In this document: one piece after another, positions 9,581 through 16,530 of the stretch | Layout: each line of letters begins with the position of its first letter | Position numbering within the stretch: the first letter of the stretch is position 1 | DNA from: Rhodopseudomonas palustris | GTDB lineage: Bacteria > Pseudomonadota > Alphaproteobacteria > Rhizobiales > Xanthobacteraceae | DNA: 64,000 nucleotides | NCBI RefSeq assembly: GCF_034479375.1 | Contig: NZ_CP140155.1 | Location: forward strand, 1,364,001-1,428,000 | Direction: 5' to 3' | Position numbers and translations under genes: made by a program | The notes under the pieces: generated by a model | Told to the model about the DNA's origin: nothing | Database searches by the model: none | The model's input: the letters and a program-made list of their open reading frames with translations, nothing else

Positions 9581-9615
9581 AATGCCACCGGCGCCCAGGA
9601 GCGGCCGGTGGCATT
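9581..9615 (-). terminator. Terminator of the DUF2189 gene
   Basis: An 11-bp perfect stem, AATGCCACCGG / CCGGTGGCATT, with a 13-base loop. Read on the minus strand it is followed by TTTTGG. It lies 22 bases after the stop at 9637. Confidence 0.75.
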
Positions 9616-9636
9616 GGAGCGTCCGTTCGGAGACGC

Positions 9637-10539
9637 TCAGCTTCCCTTGCGCTTCCACTGCAGCAGCGTCGCCGGGAAGTCGGCCGCGGAGCGCTTGATC
9701 GGGCTCGCCGGCGGAATCTGCGGCGGATGGGGATTGGGCTCGATCACCTTGCGGTAGAGGTGCCACGTGGCATGGCCGAGCAGCGGGATGACCACCGCCA
9801 GGCCGAGGAACGCCGGCAGCGAGCCCAGCACCAGCAGCGCGGCGACGATCAGGCCCCAGGCGGCAATCTCGATCGGGTTGCGGGCGACGACGCGCAGCGA
9901 CGCCGTGACCGCTTCGCCGACCCCGGCCTGACGATCGAGCATCATCGGAAACGCCACCACGCTGACGCACAGCGCCGCCACCGCGAACAGGAAGCCGACG
10001 CCGCAGCCGATCGCGATCAGGCTCCAGCCTTCCGGCGTGGTCAGGACCCGGGTGACGAAATCGGGGATCGCCGCAGCGGGCACATGGCCGAAGGTGGACA
10101 CGTAGATTCCCTGCGCGGTCGCGATCCACACCACGAACACGGCGAGCAGGATCGCGCCGAGCCCGAGCATCGCGCCGAACGAGGGCGAGCGCAGCACGTC
10201 GAAGGCGTGCCACGCCGAAGCGTCCTCGCCGGCTTCGCGGCGGCGGCTCAACTCGTACAGCCCGAGCGCCGCAAACGGCCCGATCAGCGCGAAGCCGGCG
10301 GCGAGCGGAAACAGCAGCGGCAGCACCGAATAGCCGAGCACGAGCCGCGCCAGCACCAGGCCGAGCACCGGATAGATCACGCACAGCATGACGGCGTGGC
10401 TCGGCACCGCCTTGAAGTCGTCCCAGCCGCGCCGCAGCGCGTCGTGCAGATCGGCGAGCGCGATGCGGCGGACCGGCGGCTCGGCCGCCGCGCCGAGCGG
10501 GCGGGCATCGGTGGCTTTGGCGGGGTGGATCGTGGCCAT
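9637..10539 (-). CDS. DUF2189 integral membrane protein
   Basis: About 300 residues, with roughly six hydrophobic segments and a short charged N-terminus. The start MATIHPAK at 10539, after GGGAG, is preferred over an ATG 12 codons upstream. The segment VRRIALADLHDALRRGWDDFKAVPSHAVMLCVIYPVLG matches the DUF2189 family. The function of the family is unknown; a membrane location is clear from the hydrophobicity. Confidence 0.8.
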   Translation of the reverse strand: MATIHPAKATDARPLGAAAEPPVRRIALADLHDALRRGWDDFKAVPSHAVMLCVIYPVLGLVLARLVLGYSVLPLLFPLAAGFALIGPFAALGLYELSRRREAGEDASAWHAFDVLRSPSFGAMLGLGAILLAVFVVWIATAQGIYVSTFGHVPAAAIPDFVTRVLTTPEGWSLIAIGCGVGFLFAVAALCVSVVAFPMMLDRQAGVGEAVTASLRVVARNPIEIAAWGLIVAALLVLGSLPAFLGLAVVIPLLGHATWHLYRKVIEPNPHPPQIPPASPIKRSAADFPATLLQWKRKGS

Positions 10540-11010
10540 GCGCGTTTCTCCCATGTGAGCACAGGTGATGATCACGTGCTGTGAGCCGGATCCTTCGCCG
10601 GATGGCGGCGGGCCGGGCTTATCTGGGCGCGGAAACGATCAGGAGCACTTCAACCAGACGCGAGAGCAACGAGCGAACTGGTCCTGTGACCTGGGCTTTG
10701 CCGCGACCTGTGACGATAGCCTAACGCCGATCGCACCCGCAGGTTGCTCACGCTTCGGTGAGAGCGGATTTGTCGCGGCGCCGCGCGGCGCAGTTAGTTG
10801 CGGCGCCGATTAGTTCCACCAGGGTCGGGCTGTTTGCGTGCAGATGCGAACAAATAATTAGTTCATTCGCGCTGCACCATCCCCGGCTTCACGGCGTTGA
10901 CATATTTGGCAAGCTCGCCGCGACGCGGTAGCTTCGCCTGCCGGGCGCGGCGCAGATCGCCGCGGCCCGGCCAAGAGACCATCACCCGAGTCCATTACCT
11001 GGAGAGACCA
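10540..11010. other. Intergenic stretch without a recognisable gene
   Basis: Divergent promoter region between the DUF2189 gene and the DUF3597 gene. No coding frame or RNA gene was recognised. Confidence 0.4.
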
Positions 11011-11391
11011 ATGAGCATTTTCGGCAAGATCATGGGCGCGATTTTCGGCAGCAAGGCAGACGCCGCGCCGGGCGGCAGCGCGGAGCCGACGCCTGCGGCT
11101 GCAGGAACGGCACCGGCGCAGACCTCGGCGGGCACCGTCGATGTCGCCCCGATCCTCGACCAGGCCGTGAAGGCCAAGGGCGAGAAGCTGGAATGGCGCA
11201 CCTCGATCGTCGACCTGATGAAGGCGCTCGACATCGACTCCAGCCTGTCGGCGCGCAAGGAGCTCGCCAAGGAACTCGGCTACACCGGCGACACCGGCGA
11301 CAGCGCCAGCATGAACATCTGGCTGCACAAGCAGGTGATGGCCAAGCTCGCCGCCAATGGCGGCAAAGTGCCGGACGATCTCAAGGACTGA
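11011..11391 (+). CDS. DUF3597 protein
   Basis: Protein of 126 residues. The start at 11011 follows GGAGAG; longer in-frame starts give an unlikely Arg-rich extension. The N-terminus MSIFGKIMGAIFG is followed by an Ala/Pro linker. The conserved C-terminal domain (about 45-126) reads LEWRTSIVDLMKALDIDSSLSARKELAKELGY, typical of DUF3597, which resembles the LysM-neighbouring KOW/YjcZ-type small proteins only loosely. Function unknown. A terminator hairpin follows at 11415-11438. Confidence 0.8.
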   Translation: MSIFGKIMGAIFGSKADAAPGGSAEPTPAAAGTAPAQTSAGTVDVAPILDQAVKAKGEKLEWRTSIVDLMKALDIDSSLSARKELAKELGYTGDTGDSASMNIWLHKQVMAKLAANGGKVPDDLKD

Positions 11392-11414
11392 TCCGGCAGC
11401 ATTCGGTGCGATCG

Positions 11415-11438
11415 AAAGGCCCGCTCGCGCGGGTCTTT
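11415..11438 (+). terminator. Terminator of the DUF3597 gene
   Basis: AAAG-CCCGC-TCGC-GCGGG-CTTTCT forms a compact hairpin ending in a T-rich run, 24 bases after the stop. Confidence 0.7.
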
Positions 11439-11477
11439 CTGTTTGCGATGCCGTCTGACGATTCGAGGATACTGCCT

Positions 11478-11695
11478 AGCCGTTCTGCCTCCGGTGGAAT
11501 CAGCAGTGGCCGCTCCAGGACTCTCACCACAGGCACAACCTCATGGTGAGGAGGCGCGAAGCGCCGTCTCGAACCATGTGCGCGGGCCGTGCGCGTTTCC
11601 CATCCTTCGAGACGCCCGGCTTCGCCGGGCTCCTCAGGATGAGGAGTCAGTGCATCCGGCAAGCGCCAGATCGCTTCAATCAATCGATGAAACGC
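11478..11695. repeat. Long dispersed repeat, copy 1 (about 218 bp)
   Basis: The same sequence, with a few dozen differences, recurs at 12459-12678. Both begin AGCCGTTCTG, contain the palindromic core (GAGGAGGCGCGAAGCGCCGTC ... CTTCGAGACGCCCGGCTT) and end near ATCGCTTCAATCAATCGA. This copy ends 2 bases from the stop of the minus-strand acetyltransferase gene. It lies between convergent genes. Confidence 0.85.
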
Positions 11696-11696
11696 T

Positions 11697-11987
11697 CTAT
11701 CGCGTCAGGTCGGCATATTCCGGATGGGCGTCGAGATAATCGGCGACGAAGCCGCAGCCGGCGGTGACCTTCAGGCCGTCGGCGCGAATCAAATCCAGCG
11801 CACCGCGGACCAGGCCGGTGGCGATGCCGCGGCCGCGTAGCGGCGCCGGCGTTTCGGTGTGGGTGATGACGACGTGGCCGTTGGCGCGGCGATAATTCGC
11901 AAAAGCGATCTCGCCATAGGCATCGAGTTCGAAGCGGCTTTGCGCCTTGTTGTCGCGCACGCTGGCTGCGATCGTCGTCCCGCTCAT
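11697..11987 (-). CDS. Small GNAT-type N-acetyltransferase (NATD1-like)
   Basis: Ninety-six residues. A single short acetyltransferase domain with the acetyl-CoA loop RGRGIATGLVRGAL and the C-terminal CGFVADYLDAHPEY matches the compact Gcn5-related family that includes human NATD1 and bacterial YjdJ-type proteins. The substrate is unknown. It is a single gene, with its 3' end abutting repeat copy 1. Confidence 0.85.
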   Translation of the reverse strand: MSGTTIAASVRDNKAQSRFELDAYGEIAFANYRRANGHVVITHTETPAPLRGRGIATGLVRGALDLIRADGLKVTAGCGFVADYLDAHPEYADLTR

Positions 11988-12138
11988 GGCGTCCCCCTTG
12001 ATTCAGTTTCAGTCGATGATTTCACCGCCACCCCTGGCAGCACCGATGGCTTTCAGGTGGAGTCGCGCCCCGCGATTTCAAGGGCGTCGCGGTGTCTCGC
12101 ATGTGGGTGATTGCGGCGGGCGCCGCGGTTGTCGATGG

Positions 12139-12183
12139 GTGCCGAAGACATGCGTGCCGAAGACGTGTGTGCCGAAGACATGC
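12139..12183. repeat. Three tandem copies of a 15-bp unit
   Basis: The unit GTGCCGAAGACATGC occurs three times in a row; the middle copy has GTG for CAT and a terminal T. It lies in the intergenic region between the acetyltransferase and the zinc-finger mini-protein. Confidence 0.8.
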
Positions 12184-12329
12184 GCGCTTAAGCCATGACG
12201 ATGGGGCGGGCGCAATACGGGGAATCCCCAAGGCGAAGGGCTGATCCTCGTCCGATATTCGCCGCGGCCGGTCGAACGATGCTATGGAGGGCGGGCGCCG
12301 CATCGGCCGCTTCGCATCGGGAGAGCACC

Positions 12330-12458
12330 ATGGCCAACGAAAAGGGCCCCAACGTCAAGAAGAAACAGAAGTGCAAGAATTGCGAAGGCAAGGGCACGCT
12401 GAAGAAGGGCGACAAGGTGGTGACCTGCCAGCGTTGCAAGGGCACCGGGCTGCGCTAG
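12330..12458 (+). CDS. DnaJ-type zinc-finger mini-protein
   Basis: Forty-two residues that contain little more than one DnaJ-like zinc finger: two CxxCxGxG motifs (CKNCEGKG and CQRCKGTG), 19 residues apart, preceded by a Lys-rich N-terminus. The start at 12330 follows GGGAGAG. Similar stand-alone fingers are annotated as molecular chaperone DnaJ fragments, but this one has no J domain; a role in binding a partner or RNA is only a guess. Repeat copy 2 begins at its stop codon. Confidence 0.7.
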   Translation: MANEKGPNVKKKQKCKNCEGKGTLKKGDKVVTCQRCKGTGLR

Positions 12459-12678
12459 AGCCGTTCTGTCTCCGATGGAATCAGCATTGGCGTTCTGGGA
12501 TACTCTCCACAGGCACAACTTCATGGCGAGGAGGCGCGAAGCGCCGTCTCGAACCATGCGTCGCCGGCACTGCATCGTCGCCCCATCCTTCGAGACGCCC
12601 GGCTTTGCCGGGCTCCTCAGGATGAGGGGTCAGTGCATCTGGCAAGGGCCATATCGCTTCAATCAATCGACGAAACGT
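12459..12678. repeat. Long dispersed repeat, copy 2 (about 220 bp)
   Basis: Partner of 11478-11695, same orientation, starting at the stop of the zinc-finger gene and ending 5 bases before the stop of the minus-strand K+ channel gene. Again it sits between convergent genes. Confidence 0.85.
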
Positions 12679-12683
12679 CTAGC

Positions 12684-13457
12684 TCACCGCCCCTCATCGG
12701 GAATGTTCAGCACGGTACCGCACGCCTTGCAGTGCACCGCGTCGACATCGTGGCGCTGCAGGCCGCAGACCGGGCAGGGGAAACGCACCTTGTTCGGACT
12801 AATCAGCGCCCGCGCCAGATTGAAGAACAGCGTGACGCCGAAGATCATGATCGCGACGCTGATCAGCCGGCCGACCGTTCCCGGTAGCGTGATGTCGCCG
12901 AAGCCGGTGGTGGTCAGCGCGGTGACGGTGAAATACAGCGCGTCGGCGTAGTTGGCGATCTGCTGATTGTGCGAGCGCTGGGTCTCGTAGACGATCGCCG
13001 TCATCACGAAGATGAACACCGCCAGATTGGTCACGGCGATCACGACTTCCTCGTTGCGGCGGAAGAAGTCACTGTCGTTGCGCAGCCGCGACAGCATCTG
13101 GTAGTCGTGCAGCAGCCGCAGCGTGCGCAGGATGCGCAGGAAGCCGCCGCCCTCGCCGGCGAGCGGCGCCAGGAACGACACGATCGCGATGATGTCGGTC
13201 CAGGTCGCGAGCCGGGTGAAATCCTTCATTCGGTGCCGGCTGATCAGCAGCCTTGCGGCGAAATCGATCAGGATCAGCGCGCCGAACACCACGTCCAGCG
13301 TCTCGACGAGGTCGTTCGACGGCACGAATGAGGTGCCGATGATGAACAGCACCGTGACGATGTCGAACGCCAGCACGCCATAGCGAAACACCACGCCGCG
13401 CGGCGACGCGCCTTCGTACAGTTCGCGCAGGAAGGTCTTGAAATCGGCATAGGCCAT
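12684..13457 (-). CDS. Voltage-gated potassium-type ion channel with C-terminal zinc ribbon
   Basis: Six-helix ion channel subunit of about 257 residues. The start MAYADFKTF at 13457 is preferred. Helices S1-S3 come first, then an S4-like segment with regularly spaced Arg (RILRTLRLLHDYQMLSRLR). The pore loop reads TALTTTGFGDITLPG, whose TTGFGD is a K+ selectivity filter variant. After S6 the C-terminus carries CPVC and CKAC pairs, a probable zinc ribbon, rare for this channel class. It is convergent with the zinc-finger mini-gene. Confidence 0.85.
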   Translation of the reverse strand: MAYADFKTFLRELYEGASPRGVVFRYGVLAFDIVTVLFIIGTSFVPSNDLVETLDVVFGALILIDFAARLLISRHRMKDFTRLATWTDIIAIVSFLAPLAGEGGGFLRILRTLRLLHDYQMLSRLRNDSDFFRRNEEVVIAVTNLAVFIFVMTAIVYETQRSHNQQIANYADALYFTVTALTTTGFGDITLPGTVGRLISVAIMIFGVTLFFNLARALISPNKVRFPCPVCGLQRHDVDAVHCKACGTVLNIPDEGR

Positions 13458-13597
13458 GGCGGCAGTATTGGACCGGGTGGGGCGGGGGAGGCAATGGGGT
13501 TCGAGCGAGATCCGGTTCAAAGGTCGCGTCGAGCAAGTCCGGCCGAGGCTCCAGCCGGAGCATGGCAGGCGCCATGAATTATGCTATAGTCCATATC

Positions 13598-13783
13598 ATG
13601 CGCCACGAACGTATCCAGATCGATCCCGACGTGATGGGCGGCAAGCCGGTCGTGCGGGGCACGCGCATTCCGGTGGAACTGATCCTGCGCAAACTCGGCG
13701 CCGGACTATCGACCGCGGAGATCATCGCCGAGCATCCGCGCCTGACGGCGGACGACATCCGGGCCGTGCAAGCGGATGCGTGA
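13598..13783 (+). CDS. DUF433 protein (possible orphan antitoxin)
   Basis: Sixty-one residues from ATG 13598 (MRHERIQIDPDVMGGKP); ATGs at 13562 and 13574 are alternatives. GGKPVVRGTRIPVELILRKLGAGLSTAEI is the DUF433 signature. Family members are often the antitoxin-like partner of a DUF5615 PIN-type toxin, but no such gene follows. The protein ends about 10 residues short of typical members, after DIRAVQADA, so it may be an eroded remnant of a toxin-antitoxin pair. Confidence 0.7.
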   Translation: MRHERIQIDPDVMGGKPVVRGTRIPVELILRKLGAGLSTAEIIAEHPRLTADDIRAVQADA

Positions 13784-13819
13784 GCTACGCACCGACGACT
13801 GAGAGACTGTGGACCGGCC

Positions 13820-14188
13820 TCAGCCGCAGTTCCACACCGGCCCGATCGGCGTCTGCGTCCAGCAAGGCCCGAAGCTGCCGCCATTGTAGCGGCCGCGATA
13901 GAAGCCCGGCCGGCCGAGATAGCGCCATTCGCCGGCCCAGCCGCCGTTCCAGCGATAATATTCCGGCGTCGGATCGATGTACCACGGCCGCTTCGGCCGC
14001 AGCATCGCCCGCTGCGAGCGGGACAACTTCTGCATGAACAGCGGCACGGAATTGCTCGGCGGCTGCACATAGCCGGGCAGGCCGCTGCTCTGCGCCCGCT
14101 TGGCGTGCTTCTTGGGCGAAGCCGCCGAGGCGGCGAGGGGAAGCAGCGCGAGGGTGATTGCGAGCGTGAGGGCGGTGAGGCGGGTCAT
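13820..14188 (-). CDS. Secreted hypothetical protein, Tyr/Trp/Gly-rich
   Basis: Protein of 122 residues. The start MTRLTALTLAITLALLPL at 14188 gives a clean signal peptide cleaved near AASA-A. The mature part is basic at first (KKHAKRAQ). It ends in an aromatic/Gly-rich region (YYRWNGGWAGEWRYLGRPGFY) with two late Cys (GPCWTQTPIGPVWNCG), possibly a disulfide. Probably periplasmic; no family recognised. The in-frame extension to 14347 looks non-coding. Confidence 0.65.
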   Translation of the reverse strand: MTRLTALTLAITLALLPLAASAASPKKHAKRAQSSGLPGYVQPPSNSVPLFMQKLSRSQRAMLRPKRPWYIDPTPEYYRWNGGWAGEWRYLGRPGFYRGRYNGGSFGPCWTQTPIGPVWNCG

Positions 14189-14414
14189 GGGGGGGAGTGT
14201 AGACGGGTGGGGGCGGGAGGGCGATTCAAATTCGGGTGTGACGGGGCCACACGCGGCATCTATAGATGTCGCTCGCTTCATCGAAGTGGAGCTTCCCAGA
14301 CGGTACAGCCTGCTGCGGGATGCCCAATTGGCGAGTGATGGCGTCAATCCGCATTTTTGTGGATTGTGAACTATTTTTGGTCACTTTCCTATAAGTGCTG
14401 CACTGGGGCGAACG

Positions 14415-15200
14415 ATGGCTGAAACACAGATCGAATGGACCGATGCCACGTGGAACCCCGTGGTCGGCTGCACGATCGTAAGCGCGGGCTGCACCAACTG
14501 TTACGCGATGGAAATGGCTCGCCGCCTGCAAGCCATGCAGGTTGCGAAATACGCTGGCTTAACGCGGAGAAGTTCAAAACGAGTTATCTGGAATGGCGTC
14601 GTGCGCGAAGATGCCGACGCGCTTGCAATCCCGTACCGGTGGCGGAAGCCAAAGAAGATCTTCGTCAACTCGATGAGCGATCTATTCCACGAACGGGTGA
14701 GCGACGCCTTCATAAATAAGGTATGGGATGTGATGCGGGACACGCCGCGTCATCACTATCAGATCTTAACAAAACGCCCGGCGCGGATGAGCACCTTCGT
14801 GCGATCCCACCTTGCTACCGTTCTCCCGAACGTATGGCTGGGGACGAGTGTTGAAAATGGCGCTGTTGTAGATCGCATCGATCACTTACGCACAGTGCCA
14901 GCAGCAATCCGTTTCTTGTCGTTCGAACCCTTGATAGGATCGGTCGGCGCGGTTGATTTATGCGGAATTGATTGGGCGATTGTGGGTGGCGAAAGCGGTC
15001 GTTCCGCAAGACCGATCCGCGAAGAATGGATCGACGAAATTTACGAACAGTGTGAGCGTTTCAACACCACCTTCTTTTTTAAGCAGTGGGGCACTTGGGG
15101 TAAAGATAACAAGCGGCGATCCAAGAAGGCGAACGGCCGCGAGTATCGCGGTCAACACTGGGATGGGATGCCAGCATTAGATCGAACGATCGGAGCCTAG
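14415..15200 (+). CDS. DUF5131 / phage Gp37-Gp68 family three-Cys protein
   Basis: Protein of 261 residues. The N-terminus IEWTDATWNPVVGC followed by a Cys cluster (GCTIVSAGCTNCYAMEMA) is diagnostic for the phage Gp37/Gp68 (DUF5131) family. Other conserved parts are FVNSMSDLFHE, YQILTKRP, NVWLGTSVE and IVGGESGRSARPI, a layout reminiscent of radical-SAM-like proteins. Its biochemical activity is not established. The next gene, 21 bases on, is its usual partner TcmP. The pair has clearly lower GC than its neighbours, consistent with acquisition by transfer. Confidence 0.9.
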   Translation: MAETQIEWTDATWNPVVGCTIVSAGCTNCYAMEMARRLQAMQVAKYAGLTRRSSKRVIWNGVVREDADALAIPYRWRKPKKIFVNSMSDLFHERVSDAFINKVWDVMRDTPRHHYQILTKRPARMSTFVRSHLATVLPNVWLGTSVENGAVVDRIDHLRTVPAAIRFLSFEPLIGSVGAVDLCGIDWAIVGGESGRSARPIREEWIDEIYEQCERFNTTFFFKQWGTWGKDNKRRSKKANGREYRGQHWDGMPALDRTIGA

Positions 15201-15221
15201 ACCCGGTCGCCGGGGGTATTT

Positions 15222-16469
15222 ATGGTTGCAAAGCCTTACACGTGGAAAGATGGCGCGACGTTAGAAGAACATTCGCGCCGCAAGCACCAAATCATCCGAC
15301 AGTACTTTGCCCGTTACATTAGGGTCCGTTGCCAGCTTCCGCAGCAATCAAAGTTCCGATTTGCAATAGTTGATGGATTCGCTGGCGGCGGCGTCTACAA
15401 TTGTGGCGCATCGGGATCGCCGTTGATCTTCATTGAGGAATTGCGTGCCGCTTCAATCGAACTGAACCTGAGACGCGCTAATGAAGGCATGTCGCCATTA
15501 GATATAGAATGTGTACTAATCTTCAACGATTTCGATCCCGGCGCTATTGAAATCCTAAAGCAGCACGTCGCGCCTCTGCTCGCCGGGATTAAGGAAAGTG
15601 AGCCACGTCTTCATCTTGAAGTTCACTACCGGCAGCAGGAATTCGAAAGCGTCTGCGCCGAGATACGTGAGTTTCTGCAATACAATCGAGTGCAAAGCGT
15701 TCTGTTTAATCTGGATCAGTGCGGCAACAGTCGCGTAGCGCACGAAACGCTTACCGACATAATCGCCTCGTTTTCGTCACCTGAGATTTTCTACACTTTC
15801 GCCATTGAGGCCTTGATTTCGTTCTTGAAAAAGACTGATCCAAATGCGTTGAACGCACGCCTAAATCCGATTGGAGTTGACGCGGACAGCGTGTCAAATC
15901 TCGGGCTAATGATGAACAATCAAGCGTGGCTTGGCGCTACTGAGCGGCTTGTGTTTGAAGCGTTCGAGCGATGCGCCAGCTATGTTAGCCCGTTTTCTAT
16001 TCACAATCCGAACGGATGGAACTACTGGATGTTGCACTTTGCAAAGTCGCATCGCGCGCGACAGGAGTACAACGACGTACTGCACGACAACGCCAGCACG
16101 TTAGCGCACTACGGGCGGTCTGGCCTACATATGTTGGCTTACGATCCGCAACACGAAGGCGGCCTGTACCTATTCGACATGAAAGGCCGCGACAGCGCCA
16201 AATCGCAATTGCACGGTGACATTCCCCGCCTTGTATCCGAGTTCGGCGACGCTGTATCTGTTGCTGACTTTTACGCCAGCATCTATACGGCTACGCCGGC
16301 GCACACGCAGGATATTCATGGCGTGATGATCGAAAATCCGGACCTGCAAGTGGTCACGGCACGCGGCGGCGATCGGGGGGCGCCGCACACCATTCGTCCT
16401 ACCGACACATTGCGGCTTCGACAGCAGCGCAGCTTTTCGTTTTCAACGCCGCCATCGAAACGTCGCTGA
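15222..16469 (+). CDS. tcmP: Three-Cys-motif partner protein TcmP
   Basis: Protein of 415 residues. The N-terminal KPYTWKDGATLEEHSRRKHQIIRQYFARYI, followed by FAIVDGFAGGGVY (a nucleotide- or SAM-binding-like glycine loop) and later VLFNLDQCG, fits the TcmP family, named for co-occurrence with the three-Cys (Gp37/Gp68) protein. The function is unknown; some authors group the pair with phage-associated or defence loci. GC is lower than in the flanking uvrA, and the insertion ends about 60 bases before the uvrA stop. Confidence 0.88.
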   Translation: MVAKPYTWKDGATLEEHSRRKHQIIRQYFARYIRVRCQLPQQSKFRFAIVDGFAGGGVYNCGASGSPLIFIEELRAASIELNLRRANEGMSPLDIECVLIFNDFDPGAIEILKQHVAPLLAGIKESEPRLHLEVHYRQQEFESVCAEIREFLQYNRVQSVLFNLDQCGNSRVAHETLTDIIASFSSPEIFYTFAIEALISFLKKTDPNALNARLNPIGVDADSVSNLGLMMNNQAWLGATERLVFEAFERCASYVSPFSIHNPNGWNYWMLHFAKSHRARQEYNDVLHDNASTLAHYGRSGLHMLAYDPQHEGGLYLFDMKGRDSAKSQLHGDIPRLVSEFGDAVSVADFYASIYTATPAHTQDIHGVMIENPDLQVVTARGGDRGAPHTIRPTDTLRLRQQRSFSFSTPPSKRR

Positions 16470-16530
16470 CGTCGCCCGCATGGAACGAACGCATCAAATG
16501 GCCTTCGCTTGAACAACATTGGTGCGGCCC

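Noticed and set aside
12139..12183. Possible CRISPR array
   Set aside because: The units are contiguous with no spacers; no cas genes anywhere in the window.
14225..14290. Possible tRNA 3' end or attachment site left of the DUF5131 gene
   Set aside because: No cloverleaf or matching T-arm could be drawn, and no direct repeat was found at the right side of the insertion.
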